A DNA stretch of 64,000 nucleotides from Nitrospira sp. (GCA_022842445.1 JALHPO010000007.1:1-64000); one strand, 5' to 3'; shown: positions 8,501-17,216, counted from the first letter of the stretch. Numbers and translations: made by a program. The notes: generated from the sequence alone by a model not told the origin.

Positions 8501-9967
8501 TCAATACTGAGCAACCCAGGCGCCGGGTGCGCGATAGACCAGCGGAACCCCTCGATACAACCCCTGAAAAAGATCGTGGTCATACCACACTTCGAGCCTT
8601 CCGCCAGCGCTTGAGAGAATAGTTCCTCCCGTCACGACAGCCCCATAGACTCTTGCGCTTCCGGCTACGGTGATGTTTCCGGCTGCAGAGAGGACGCCAT
8701 TGAAATTTACGCGCGAGAGCTGAACGGGCGTTCGAACTTGATCTGCGACTTGATCCGTATCCGGAGGGCTTAGCGCGGAGATTGACTGCCCCGATCCGAT
8801 TGGAGCAACCACCACATGACCTTGCATGACCAGGTGACCTTCCCAATAGGCCGTGTGAAGCCGTAGTGTTCCGAGATTATCCTCGCGGGGCGCGGTTTGA
8901 TCCAGCGTATCGATGAAAATCAGGCCCCGGTGATCTCCAGGGCCTTTCGACTGAAAGACCGCATCTGGGGTAAGCCCATGACCAGGGTTCACCACCCCAT
9001 CCGGGTGTAAGAAACCATCTTGATCAATGGCGAAGTAGCGGCCATGCCGTTGCGCGATTCTCTTGGTATGTTCATAGTTCCATCGATCGAGCTGAATGCC
9101 GGGCGTCGGAGTCTGTTGCGGATGGATGTTGTGCGGAAGCGCCGGTAATTCTCCGGCAGGAAACTGAGTCATACGCACATCCCCGCCGATCCAGGCATCC
9201 ATCCACCGATCTTCTCGATGGGACATCTCGTCGTATCCCAGCGCAGTTACCGGCACGAACCGGCTTTGCACCGGAAGTTCTTCGGCCCGACCGACGACAA
9301 AATCTCCGCCCACCGTGAGGTCGCCCCAGTGTACGCTGACCGACGCCTCACTTCCCGGCTGAAAGAAACCGAGGCTCTGGTTCACTTGCACGGCAGCACG
9401 AAGAGGCCGCAGATCGACAGTGCCCAACTGCATCAATACCGATTGGCGAAAAGGCGGATTCGTGTGCGTCGAGACCCTTACATCGACCGTGCACAATAAC
9501 CCCGGTGTCGACGGAGCGTAGACCTTGAGTTCTTCGATTCTTCCCAGGTGGCGCAGAGCATGAAACATCCCCGTCCGGGGGTCGTTCAATGCCTGATGGT
9601 CTGATGCCGCCGCTGTCTCCAAGAGAATGTCCGGCTGGCCCATGGTTCCGATAAACTGTGAACGGCCGGTTTGATCGAAGAATGAGAGCATTCCTTCAGC
9701 ATCGTGATTCTTTTTTGCCAAGATTGCAGAGAACGCCGATCCCGCCGACTTCGCCTGTGGGCTGTGAAACCATGACACGACCACTTCACCGGCCGCATCA
9801 GCCAACTGCTGAGCAACCACAGCCTCTCGCCCTACATTGGAACTGATTGCCTCCTGCCCCGCGAGATTCAAGATGGTGGCTCCCAGCAAAGACAGAATCA
9901 GCACAAGCACCATCGCCCCGATGAGCGCGATTCCCTGCTGGTTATTCGTTTCGCGGATGCGTACCAT
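8501..9967 (-). CDS. Large PilX-like minor pilin with long C-terminal domain (upstream cassette)
   Basis: 488 residues, start preceded by GGGAGGAAGGC. The N-terminus QQG then IALIGAMVLVLILSLLGATI and SNVGREAVVAQQLADAA is a PilX-type prepilin helix lacking Glu at +5. The remaining 400 residues are far longer than ordinary PilX and carry no domain I can name. Towards the C-terminus is a beta-rich stretch (NFNGVLSAAGNITVAGSARV, then YGAVVTGGTILSSAGG) resembling passenger regions found on some bacterial PilX/GspK-like proteins. It sits between pilW and pilB of the upstream cassette, the slot that a tip subunit would occupy. Confidence 0.75.
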   Translation of the reverse strand: MVRIRETNNQQGIALIGAMVLVLILSLLGATILNLAGQEAISSNVGREAVVAQQLADAAGEVVVSWFHSPQAKSAGSAFSAILAKKNHDAEGMLSFFDQTGRSQFIGTMGQPDILLETAAASDHQALNDPRTGMFHALRHLGRIEELKVYAPSTPGLLCTVDVRVSTHTNPPFRQSVLMQLGTVDLRPLRAAVQVNQSLGFFQPGSEASVSVHWGDLTVGGDFVVGRAEELPVQSRFVPVTALGYDEMSHREDRWMDAWIGGDVRMTQFPAGELPALPHNIHPQQTPTPGIQLDRWNYEHTKRIAQRHGRYFAIDQDGFLHPDGVVNPGHGLTPDAVFQSKGPGDHRGLIFIDTLDQTAPREDNLGTLRLHTAYWEGHLVMQGHVVVAPIGSGQSISALSPPDTDQVADQVRTPVQLSRVNFNGVLSAAGNITVAGSARVYGAVVTGGTILSSAGGRLEVWYDHDLFQGLYRGVPLVYRAPGAWVAQY

Positions 9968-9977
9968 GCCTTCCTCC

Positions 9978-10736
9978 CTACGATCGAAGACTGACCTCTC
10001 TTACCGCATGATGTGTGGAACGATTCGCTTCGAGCTCCACCACCACGCGCTTCACCTGTGACGGCTCAAACGTAGCGCGGCCCCGGTCGTCTCGATACGC
10101 GAATCGGGCATTTTCCAGTCCCCCAACGAGTGTACCGGCTCCTCCGTCCACCATACGCATAAGTCGCAACAATCCCCGTTCGTCATGCCTGGTGTAGTAC
10201 ACGACATGGTTTCTCACTTCGATGGATGCTCCTGCTGGGAACGCTGATTGAACCGGTTCAGCCAACGTAAGGAAAGTGCGTTGTCCTGCACGCGCGAGTC
10301 GATGCAATTCGCATCCACGCGGCCCGCATATGGCGACCGACTTGCCTTCACCCCATCCGCTGCCGTCTTGCACCGCCAGAACCGATTGCCCCTGAACAAT
10401 GTTGCCGGTGGTCGTCGTCCACTGCGCATTGATATTCGCGCGAAATTGAAATTCATCCGGATTTGCGATGACGATCGATTCAGCCGTTGCGAGACGCGCT
10501 TCCTGCTCAAACACGGCCAGGCCCAATCGAAGATCTTGTTGGTGCGCCAGATCACGCTGCTGCCTGGCAACATGCTCGCGGACGATGCTGAAGGTCTCCA
10601 GCGCTGTCGCGAGCACAATGACACCCGCCGCCAAACCGATCACCAATTCTGCGAGGCAGACACCGTTCATGCCGGAAAGAGCCGACGTCCTCTTTGCACG
10701 CTGTTCATGTGATACGGTCGCGAAGAGCTTTCTCAT
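9978..10736 (-). CDS. PilW-like minor pilin (upstream cassette)
   Basis: 252 residues. The prepilin site is read as MNG then VCLAELVIGLAAGVIVLA: Glu is at +5 but the mature first residue would be Val rather than Phe. PilW-like features follow (helix with QQDLRLGLAVFEQEARLA). The start codon overlaps the stop of the preceding pilV gene as ATGA, so the two are translationally coupled. A minor subunit of the same pilus or pseudopilus as its neighbours is likely. The head differs from the 417-residue PilW of the other cassette, so they are not recent duplicates. Confidence 0.75.
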   Translation of the reverse strand: MRKLFATVSHEQRAKRTSALSGMNGVCLAELVIGLAAGVIVLATALETFSIVREHVARQQRDLAHQQDLRLGLAVFEQEARLATAESIVIANPDEFQFRANINAQWTTTTGNIVQGQSVLAVQDGSGWGEGKSVAICGPRGCELHRLARAGQRTFLTLAEPVQSAFPAGASIEVRNHVVYYTRHDERGLLRLMRMVDGGAGTLVGGLENARFAYRDDRGRATFEPSQVKRVVVELEANRSTHHAVREVSLRS

Positions 10737-11215
10737 CGGTGCCCCACAAATGCTGGATTGGCGCGAAGAGTTGCCACCAGTACTTCTTTTTGCTCGCCCC
10801 GGCCGACATATGAAGAGACCGCCCGGATTGCCACCATGCCGACCGACGCCAACGGCCCCGGACGATCTGCCTCAACACTCCACACCACTGTGATTCCATT
10901 GCGTTCCAGCATCGCGGTGTAGATTCCATCGGCTGCCATGGTGTCGGGGTGCTGCCCATCATCCTTCATCATGGTCTCAGGAATACCATCTTCATCGAGA
11001 TCGTCTTCAAGGAGATATAGCCACCGGACTGACTGCTTGACCTCCAACCGGCCCTGCGCCAGCTCCAGCGCCCTGCTATCCAGCGCGCCTTGCCGAGTAT
11101 GCCCGGATGAGATCTGCACGGCTCCTATTGCCCCTATGAACGCGATCCCGGAAATCACCATTGCGATCATCACTTCGATCAGGCTGAACCCTGTATCCTG
11201 TACCTGCCTCCTCAT
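10733..11215 (-). CDS. PilV-like minor pilin (upstream cassette)
   Basis: 160 residues with cleavage motif DTG then FSLIEVMIAMVISGIAFIGA, a normal type IV prepilin helix, and RALELAQGRLE of the PilV kind. The head contains an acidic stretch (LEDDLDEDGIPE) that could bind calcium. Both ends overlap neighbours by four bases (ATGA), so the FimT-, PilV- and PilW-like genes form a tightly coupled group. Confidence 0.78.
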   Translation of the reverse strand: MRRQVQDTGFSLIEVMIAMVISGIAFIGAIGAVQISSGHTRQGALDSRALELAQGRLEVKQSVRWLYLLEDDLDEDGIPETMMKDDGQHPDTMAADGIYTAMLERNGITVVWSVEADRPGPLASVGMVAIRAVSSYVGRGEQKEVLVATLRANPAFVGHR

Positions 11216-11649
11216 AGAATCGACACCCTCCCGGTAATGCCGACGGTTACCGTTTGAGTCTGTCCTTCTTTGTTGCGGAGATGAATCGTAGTTGCCGTGG
11301 CAGATCGTCCGCTGGGATGAAACAGAATCTCTGGACCTGTACTGGGTTCTTCGATGTCAACTTCTTTGTCTGCATATCGATACACATGATGGGGTGTCGC
11401 CTCCGAACCATTGATGGACTCCACGACAAGCGCCTGCTGCCCAAGGTCGAAAGTAATGCGAACCCGATCACGATGTGTGATTGCAAGCTGCCTCGCAAGG
11501 CGAAGTTCAGACGCAACCTCCTCCGTGGCACTATGGATCTGCACGCCTGAATTGAGGGTCCGGAAATTAGGGATCGCCAGAGCCGAGGTGATGCCGGCGA
11601 CCGCAAGCACCACCATGAGTTCCATGAACGTGTGGCCTTCCTGTTTCAT
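11212..11649 (-). CDS. FimT/GspH-type minor pseudopilin (upstream cassette)
   Basis: 145 residues from the ATG at 11649, chosen because GAGAGG lies upstream and the prepilin leader is then the normal short length (MKQEG). The mature protein would begin HTFMELMVVLAVAGITSALAIPNF: Glu at +5 is kept but +1 is His, unusual because Phe is the normal methylated residue. The rest fits GspH/FimT (ATEEVASELRLARQLAITHRDRV and a beta domain). First gene of the upstream cassette. Confidence 0.78.
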   Translation of the reverse strand: MKQEGHTFMELMVVLAVAGITSALAIPNFRTLNSGVQIHSATEEVASELRLARQLAITHRDRVRITFDLGQQALVVESINGSEATPHHVYRYADKEVDIEEPSTGPEILFHPSGRSATATTIHLRNKEGQTQTVTVGITGRVSIL

Positions 11650-11959
11650 ATACGCCTCTCTCAAAGTTTGGGTTTTAGTTGAGTTCATTTGGAATTGATT
11701 GCATCTCAAGAGTCGTGCCGCTCTTTGAGTGCGATGATGTGGATAACGCTGCCTTGTGATGGCGATTGGCGAAGAGAGTTGAAGTTATTGAATCAACGAA
11801 GCGAATCGAATCAATTAAAGGCGCTGCCACCTGGATGAAGTGCATGTAAAGTGAAACGTTCGTGAGCCGGCGCTGTTCCTCAGGAGATACAGGGCTTCAT
11901 GAAGAGATACAGCGGACGAGACACGGAGACCGTAAGGGCGTGAGGTGGAAGAGGACCTA
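11650..11959. other. Intergenic region upstream of the pilus cassette
   Basis: 310 bases between pilD and the FimT-like gene. No gene is visible. It must contain either the promoter of the upstream cassette or a read-through from pilD. A weak GGCAC...TTGA pattern near 11,710-11,730 lacks the -12 GC dinucleotide needed for a sigma-54 promoter. Confidence 0.55.
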
Positions 11960-12748
11960 CTAGCCAGCCAGCAAACCTAGATACCAATCGAGGAGGGATT
12001 GCCCGAAGAATAACGAGACGACTGCGCCACAGACAAGAAACGGGCCGAATGGGATGTAATCCTCTCGCTTGATCACGTGAGCAGCAATCAGGGTAACCCC
12101 GACAAGCGAACCCAAAAGAGAACCAACCATAATCGTCATCAAGGCCGGTTTCCAACCGAGAAACGCGCCGATCATCGCAAGCAGTTTGATGTCGCCGCCG
12201 CCCATCCCCTCTTTCCCGAACAGATAGGGACTCACCCAGGCAAGAAACCACAGGATTCCTCCTCCGACGAGCAGTCCGATCACACCATTGACCAACCCCA
12301 GCGGCAGGATGGTGGCGGCGCTGACAAGCCCCACAACGATGCCGGGGAACGTGATCGCATTGGGAATGATTTTGTGGGAGAGATCCGTTCCGGCCACGAC
12401 CAACAGAGCCGAATAGAGCAGGCCATACACAGCGGTGGACCAGCCGGGCCCGAAGAACCACAGGAGCCCGACATAGCCTAGAGCATTGAGCGCCTCCACG
12501 ACCGGATAGCGGATGGGAATACGCACCTGACAATTTCGGCAACGTCCGCCCAGGATCAGATAGCTCACAATGGGAATGTTGTCGTACCAGGCAATCGGAT
12601 GAGAGCAGGAGGGACAATGGGATCCTGGCCACGCAATCGATTCACGGCGGGGCAGCCTGTAGATACAGACATTGAGAAAACTGCCGATGAGGGCGCCAAA
12701 CAGCGCAACGATCAGATAGACCGGAAACATGATCTGATGCTCAATCAT
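11960..12748 (-). CDS. pilD: Prepilin peptidase / N-methyltransferase
   Basis: 262 residues, usual length for the A24 family. The N-terminus holds FGALIGSFLNVCIYRLPRR and a tetracysteine zinc module (CPSC, then CRNC). The two catalytic aspartates are visible in VVAGTDLSHKIIPN and GMGGGDIKLLAMIGAF. Several hydrophobic segments make it an inner-membrane protein that cleaves prepilins after Gly and methylates the new N-terminus. It lies directly upstream of the two minor-pilin cassettes and could process all of them. The start could also be the later ATG at residue 7. Confidence 0.93.
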   Translation of the reverse strand: MIEHQIMFPVYLIVALFGALIGSFLNVCIYRLPRRESIAWPGSHCPSCSHPIAWYDNIPIVSYLILGGRCRNCQVRIPIRYPVVEALNALGYVGLLWFFGPGWSTAVYGLLYSALLVVAGTDLSHKIIPNAITFPGIVVGLVSAATILPLGLVNGVIGLLVGGGILWFLAWVSPYLFGKEGMGGGDIKLLAMIGAFLGWKPALMTIMVGSLLGSLVGVTLIAAHVIKREDYIPFGPFLVCGAVVSLFFGQSLLDWYLGLLAG

Positions 12749-12959
12749 GCGTGGGACATGGACGCTTCCGTCATGCTCTTTAGTGTTGTGACGGGTTCTT
12801 TACTGATTCAGAAACCCTGTGGAGCTGAAGATCCACCATTTACTTTCACCAACGATCATTTCTATAATTCTCTCGAGATTCGTCTCTCTGGGGCAGGTGG
12901 AATACCATCGACTCCCAGTATACCTGAATGGCCCGTTAGTCAAAGGAGAACTGATCAAC

Positions 12960-13238
12960 ATGGCAAAAGCAGTTGGGAAGCCACGGGTTCGGAAATCTCT
13001 GGCCGACCTTGAGCCTCCCCCGCGCGCAAAGCGTCCGGAAGCATTGACGTCGCGAGAGCAGGAAATTCTAGAATTGATTTGGGCGGGCTTTAAGAACAAG
13101 GAAATCGGCCAGCGATTGAAAATCAGCGTCAAAACCGTCGAGGCCCACCGGGCGAACATGATGAAGAAGATGCGGGTGTCCAATACGGCTCAACTGCTGA
13201 AGGCTGCCATCCAAGGCAGCATGCTCAAAATCCGCTAA
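12960..13238 (+). CDS. Orphan LuxR-type HTH regulator
   Basis: 92 residues from the ATG at 12960, which follows AGGAG by 11 bases; the frame could be extended upstream but that region looks non-coding. A basic linker (about 30 residues) is followed by one complete GerE/LuxR DNA-binding domain: LTSREQEILELIWAGFKNKE, then IGQRLKISVKTVEAHRANMM. No receiver, PAS or autoinducer domain is present, so it must be controlled by its amount, a partner or not at all. It diverges from pilD across about 210 bases and might act on the pilus genes, but that is only positional. Its stop overlaps the convergent rlmB by 4 bases. Confidence 0.85.
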   Translation: MAKAVGKPRVRKSLADLEPPPRAKRPEALTSREQEILELIWAGFKNKEIGQRLKISVKTVEAHRANMMKKMRVSNTAQLLKAAIQGSMLKIR

Positions 13239-14005
13239 GATTTTGCCGCGAGGCCTCGCTGGCGGGCGGCTTCGAACAGCAGCACCGCCGCAGAAGCCGA
13301 CACGTTCAGCGATTGGACCTGGCCCCGCATGGGGATACGAATGCGTTCGTCACAGTGTTGCAGCAGCCCCGGCCTGATTCCTGTTCCTTCGCCGCCGAAC
13401 ACCAGTCCGACCGGACCGCGCAGATCGACATCCGTGTAGAGTTTGCTCGCGGACGGTTCTACCCCATAGACCCACACACCCGCGGCCTTCAATGACTCGA
13501 TCAGCCGGCTCGTGTTCGTCACCCGTGCCACGGGCATATGGTCGATCGCGCCGGCGGAAACCTTTGCGACGACCGACGTCAGTCCGGCCGCTCTCCGTTC
13601 CGGAATGAAGACGCCGTGGACACCGGCACCTTCGGCAGTTCGGATCACCGCGCCAAGATTATGTGGGTCCTCCACCCCATCGAGAATGACCAGCAGCGGC
13701 GGTTCATTGCGTTCTACCGCGCGGGCAAGAATCGATTCTTCCGTCTGATAGGCTTTTGCTGCGGCAAAAGCCACAATGCCCTGGTGCCTGCCGTCAGGTA
13801 CCAGCCGATCGAGCGAAGCCGACGGTTGGACATGGACCGGAACATGAAGCGACCGTGCCAACTGGACCAAATCCGAAAACTGTTTGTCGGTCCTAATGAC
13901 AAGGAGACGCTGCAGCGGCCTGCTGCCCGCTTTGAGCGCCTCGCGCACCGCGTGGAGCCCATAGAGGATCTCCTGCGCGTCAGCGTTTCCAGCGGCTGGT
14001 GCCAT
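13235..14005 (-). CDS. rlmB: TrmH/SpoU-family 23S rRNA 2'-O-methyltransferase (RlmB-like)
   Basis: 256 residues from the ATG at 14005, which follows GAGG inside the end of cysS (26-base overlap). The N-terminal substrate-binding domain starts at EILYGLHAVREALKAG, and the SPOUT methyltransferase domain shows motif 1 ILDGVEDPHNLGAVIRTAEG, motif 2 GLVFGGEGTGI and motif 3 IPMRGQVQSLNVSASAAVLL. It should methylate a guanosine 2'-OH in 23S rRNA, although some members act on tRNA. Pairing with cysS is common in bacteria. Confidence 0.9.
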   Translation of the reverse strand: MAPAAGNADAQEILYGLHAVREALKAGSRPLQRLLVIRTDKQFSDLVQLARSLHVPVHVQPSASLDRLVPDGRHQGIVAFAAAKAYQTEESILARAVERNEPPLLVILDGVEDPHNLGAVIRTAEGAGVHGVFIPERRAAGLTSVVAKVSAGAIDHMPVARVTNTSRLIESLKAAGVWVYGVEPSASKLYTDVDLRGPVGLVFGGEGTGIRPGLLQHCDERIRIPMRGQVQSLNVSASAAVLLFEAARQRGLAAKS

Positions 14006-15497
14006 CGGGCTTGTCCTCGATGATGATGCCAAATGAGTGAAGTTCTGCCCTGATTTCGTCTGCTCGCTTGAAGTCTTTTCGTCTCTTGGCTTCAATCCGT
14101 TCGGCAATTCTTGTTTCAATTTCAGTATCAGAGAATCGTTCGCTCTTCAAAACCGTAGCAGACTCTCCCACGCCCACCGACAAAGATTCTAAAACTGGGA
14201 CCTTCTCGGATGTCGCGATTCTTGACGTTGGGTTAAACTGCCACCTGTCCAATTGAAACAGCCCGAACACATTGCCTATCGTGCGAAACGCTTGTCTGGC
14301 AATTTGCCGTGCCTCAGTCGACAGACCCTGGCTCAGCATTTTATTGATATCTGTCTTCAGACCTTGAAATGCGGCAAGGGCCCCCGGCGTGTTGAAATCA
14401 TCATCCATGGCTGTCTGAAAGGCCAACTTACATTTCTCGATTGCCCCATCAAGTTCCCTGTCTGCTGTAGAGTTTTGCTCCGGTTCGGCCAACCGCGTTA
14501 CCAGAAGATCGTAGAGCCCGTTCAAAGTATTCTTGGCTTCACTCAAGGCCTGGTCAGAAAAATCGAGCGGTCCATGATAGTGCGTAGACAACAGGAAATA
14601 TCGAAGAATTTCACCCGTGACCTCTTCCGACCATTCCGACTTCTCGAAGATCTCCCGGATCGTGAAGAAATTTCCCAGCGACTTCGACATCTTCTCTTTA
14701 TTGATCTGTACAAAGCCGTTGTGAATCCAGTAGCGGGCAAATTCTTTTCCTGTGGCGCCGCAGGACTGCGCGATCTCATTTTCGTGATGCGGGAAGATCA
14801 GATCCATCCCGCCGCCGTGGATATCAAACATCTCGCCGAGATGGCGGATCGACATGGCGGAACATTCGATGTGCCAGCCTGGTCTTCCCTGCCCCCACGG
14901 ACTCGGCCATGCAGGCTCACCCGGCTTGGCACTTTTCCAGAGCGCGAAATCCATCGGATGTCGTTTTCGCTCATCGACATCGACACGCGCACCGGCCTGC
15001 AGGTCCTCCAAGCGTCTCTTTGAGAGGCGCCCGTACTCAGGATATTGGGCAACGTCGAAATAGACATCGCCATCAACCTGATAGGCCAAACCTTTTGTAA
15101 TCAGCCTCCCGGTCAGTTCGATAATGTCGGCCATGTGCTCGGTGGCTTTGGGTTCGATCGAGGCAGGCCGTACGCCCAGCCGTCCCATGTCATCATGATA
15201 GGCTTGAATGAACTTGGCCGTGATCTGGTCGCAACTCACACCTTGCTCATTCGCCCGCTTGATAATCTTATCGTCAACGTCGGTGAAGTTTTTCACAAAC
15301 GCGACACAATACCCTGAGTGTTCGAGATACCGGCGAATCACATCGAACACCAGCGCGCTCCTGGCATGGCCGATGTGACAATAATCGTAGACCGTAACCC
15401 CGCAGACGTACATCCGCGCAGTCTTGGGCACCAACGGTTCAAACGGTTCCTTCTTGCCTGTGAGGGTGTTGTAGATTCTGAGCATCGAAGTGGCCAC
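13980..15497 (-). CDS. cysS: Cysteinyl-tRNA synthetase
   Basis: 505 residues, class I synthetase. Visible are the HIGH motif (YDYCHIGHARSALVF), zinc ligands (YVCGVT, later WHIECSAM and HHENEIAQS) and the KMSKS loop (EKMSKSLGNFFTIREI). It charges tRNA-Cys. The C-terminus has an extra stretch of about 30 residues before the final RRKDFKRADEIRAEL helix. The start is taken as the GTG at 15497 that shares a base with the dedA stop (TAGTG); an ATG at 15485 is possible, and neither has a good ribosome site. Confidence 0.94.
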   Translation of the reverse strand: MATSMLRIYNTLTGKKEPFEPLVPKTARMYVCGVTVYDYCHIGHARSALVFDVIRRYLEHSGYCVAFVKNFTDVDDKIIKRANEQGVSCDQITAKFIQAYHDDMGRLGVRPASIEPKATEHMADIIELTGRLITKGLAYQVDGDVYFDVAQYPEYGRLSKRRLEDLQAGARVDVDERKRHPMDFALWKSAKPGEPAWPSPWGQGRPGWHIECSAMSIRHLGEMFDIHGGGMDLIFPHHENEIAQSCGATGKEFARYWIHNGFVQINKEKMSKSLGNFFTIREIFEKSEWSEEVTGEILRYFLLSTHYHGPLDFSDQALSEAKNTLNGLYDLLVTRLAEPEQNSTADRELDGAIEKCKLAFQTAMDDDFNTPGALAAFQGLKTDINKMLSQGLSTEARQIARQAFRTIGNVFGLFQLDRWQFNPTSRIATSEKVPVLESLSVGVGESATVLKSERFSDTEIETRIAERIEAKRRKDFKRADEIRAELHSFGIIIEDKPDGTSRWKR

Positions 15498-16135
15498 TAT
15501 TGAGGAGTGGGACTACGTCTCGGCCAATGCGACCAGAGAAAATATCCCAGGGCGATCGCCAAGAACAGCCCGATGACAATATCGAATTGATGGAAGTAAT
15601 CCCGGAGATGCTCCCACTCTTCTCCCATCTTCACCCCGATATAGGCCAATAGATAGCACCAGGGCAAGGCACCGACAAAGGTGAGGAGCACAAACCTGGG
15701 GAAATTCATCCGCGCAACTCCCGCTGGCAAGGAAATGAACGTCCGCACCACCGGCAGCATCCGGCCGAAGAACACCGCCGCTTCACCGTATTTCAAAAAC
15801 CACCGATCGGCAATATCGAGGTCATGATGCGACACCAAGACATAGGGCCCATAGCGTTCCACAAGCGGCCGCCCGCCCCAGACACCTGCATAGTACGCGA
15901 CGATCGACCCGATCACGTTGCCGACCGCGCCGGCCAGCGTCACCCCCAGCATGGTGAACTGTCCGGTCGTCACGAGATACCCGGAGAACGGCATGATGAT
16001 CTCACTCGGCAAGGGGATACAGGCGCTTTCAACCGCCATGGTAAACACAATGCCGCCATACCCGAACTTGGAAATGCAGGCAATGATGAATCGGCTCAGT
16101 TCGCTGATGATGCTTTCGATGAATCCACCGATCAC
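15497..16135 (-). CDS. DedA-family membrane protein
   Basis: 212 residues, with about five hydrophobic segments. The family signature is present: ESACIPLPSEIIMPFSGYLV near residues 36-55 and GRMLPVVRTFISLPAGVARM near 124-143. DedA/Tvp38-type proteins act in the inner membrane; some move undecaprenyl phosphate or phosphatidylethanolamine across it, others affect proton balance. The gene starts 4 bases after surE and ends on the cysS start, so surE-dedA-cysS-rlmB is probably one transcript. Confidence 0.87.
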   Translation of the reverse strand: MIGGFIESIISELSRFIIACISKFGYGGIVFTMAVESACIPLPSEIIMPFSGYLVTTGQFTMLGVTLAGAVGNVIGSIVAYYAGVWGGRPLVERYGPYVLVSHHDLDIADRWFLKYGEAAVFFGRMLPVVRTFISLPAGVARMNFPRFVLLTFVGALPWCYLLAYIGVKMGEEWEHLRDYFHQFDIVIGLFLAIALGYFLWSHWPRRSPTPQ

Positions 16136-16139
16136 GGGT

Positions 16140-16943
16140 TCAGCTCCTGTGTTTGAGGGATGATCGGCGAGGAGAAATCAGCGGACGGGAACCGTGTGTG
16201 ACGATCGGTTCCCACGCACGAAAGCGATCGAGTACTCCATGGTGCGTGCTATCGAGACGGATGGGTGTGATGGAGACCAGACCCTCTTCGATCGCCTCAT
16301 GGTCGGCATCCTTGCTGCGGCTCCACGAGATGCGTTTCCCGGCAATCCAATAGTACTTGCGTCCGTGGGGATCGAGTTTTTCGATAATTGGATTGTGAAA
16401 GCGGCGGCGGCTGAGGCAGGTCACGCGCGCACCCGCGATCGCCCGTCGTGGCCGATCCGGGATGTTGACGTTCAGCAGCGTTTCCTCCGGCAAACCTTGA
16501 TCGAGCACCAGCCGGGCCACACGCGCGGCATAGATCGCGCCGACGACAAAGCGAAAATCCTCCGCACCCTCCTGCGACACGGCCACTGACGGCACACCCA
16601 GGATCGTTCCTTCCATCGCCGCGGAGACGGTTCCTGAATACATCACATCGTCTCCGAGGTTGACGCCCTTGTTGATGCCGGACACCAGAATGGAGGGAGC
16701 TTTCGGCATGATTTTAAGCAGCGCCAAATTGACACAATCCACCGGCGTCCCATTCACCGAGAAAGTGCGTGGCGCAAGACGATGGACCCGCAACGGTTTG
16801 TGCAATGTCACTGCATGCGCCACCGCCGTGCGCTCTCGGTCCGGAGCCACCATCCACACTTCGCCGATGGCAGAAAGCGCCTTCGCCAGGGCTTGGATCC
16901 CCGGCGACTGAATGCCGTCATCGTTGGTGACGAGGATGCGCAT
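16140..16943 (-). CDS. surE: 5'-nucleotidase SurE
   Basis: 267 residues. The N-terminal metal site MRILVTNDDGIQSPGI and the motifs VDCVNLAL, SGINKGVNLGDDVMYSGT and AAMEG are diagnostic of SurE, a divalent-metal dependent nucleoside monophosphate phosphatase of the cytosol. Length is normal. It is the first gene of the surE-dedA-cysS-rlmB group and lies 14 bases downstream of a terminator-like hairpin that ends the upstream tRNA transcript. Confidence 0.93.
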   Translation of the reverse strand: MRILVTNDDGIQSPGIQALAKALSAIGEVWMVAPDRERTAVAHAVTLHKPLRVHRLAPRTFSVNGTPVDCVNLALLKIMPKAPSILVSGINKGVNLGDDVMYSGTVSAAMEGTILGVPSVAVSQEGAEDFRFVVGAIYAARVARLVLDQGLPEETLLNVNIPDRPRRAIAGARVTCLSRRRFHNPIIEKLDPHGRKYYWIAGKRISWSRSKDADHEAIEEGLVSITPIRLDSTHHGVLDRFRAWEPIVTHGSRPLISPRRSSLKHRS

Positions 16944-16955
16944 GACTCACTCGCA

Positions 16956-16982
16956 ACAAAAAAAGCTGCGCGAGGCAGCTCC
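16956..16982 (-). terminator. Rho-independent terminator downstream of tRNA-Pro
   Basis: On the minus strand AGCTGC, a 5-base loop and GCAGCT are followed by a run of seven T. It lies about 100 bases after the tRNA-Pro gene and just before surE, so it should stop the tRNA transcript. Confidence 0.7.
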
Positions 16983-17081
16983 TGGCAAAACCGGTGATGA
17001 GTAAGGTGTGAGGGGTGAACGGTCTGTTCTCCTACCCCAATACTACGCCAGATGCCTTACCCTTCATGGCTCACTTCAATT

Positions 17082-17158
17082 TGGTCGGGGCGGCGGGATT
17101 TGAACCCACGACCACTCGCACCCCAAGCGAGTACGCTACCGGGCTGCGCTACGCCCCG
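17082..17158 (-). tRNA. tRNA-Pro, anticodon GGG
   Basis: A full cloverleaf can be drawn on the minus strand: acceptor CGGGGCG with CGCCCCG, D stem GCGC/GCGT, anticodon stem CTCGC/GCGAG with loop TTGGGGT (anticodon GGG), T arm GTGGG-TTCAAAT-CCCGC, discriminator A73 and an encoded CCA. It reads CCC and CCU codons. It follows ihfA and the MerR gene on the same strand and has its own candidate promoter. Confidence 0.95.
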
Positions 17159-17186
17159 ACTCGGTTCTGATTTCACAGCTGGCGGT

Positions 17187-17216
17187 ATTGTCCCTTGCAG
17201 AGCCTTGGAAAGGCAA
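17187..17216 (-). promoter_or_regulatory. Candidate sigma-70 promoter for tRNA-Pro
   Basis: Minus-strand TTGCCT (-35), 18-base spacer, GACAAT (-10), placed about 30 bases upstream of the tRNA 5' end. Each box matches the consensus in four of six positions. Judged by eye only. Confidence 0.35.
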
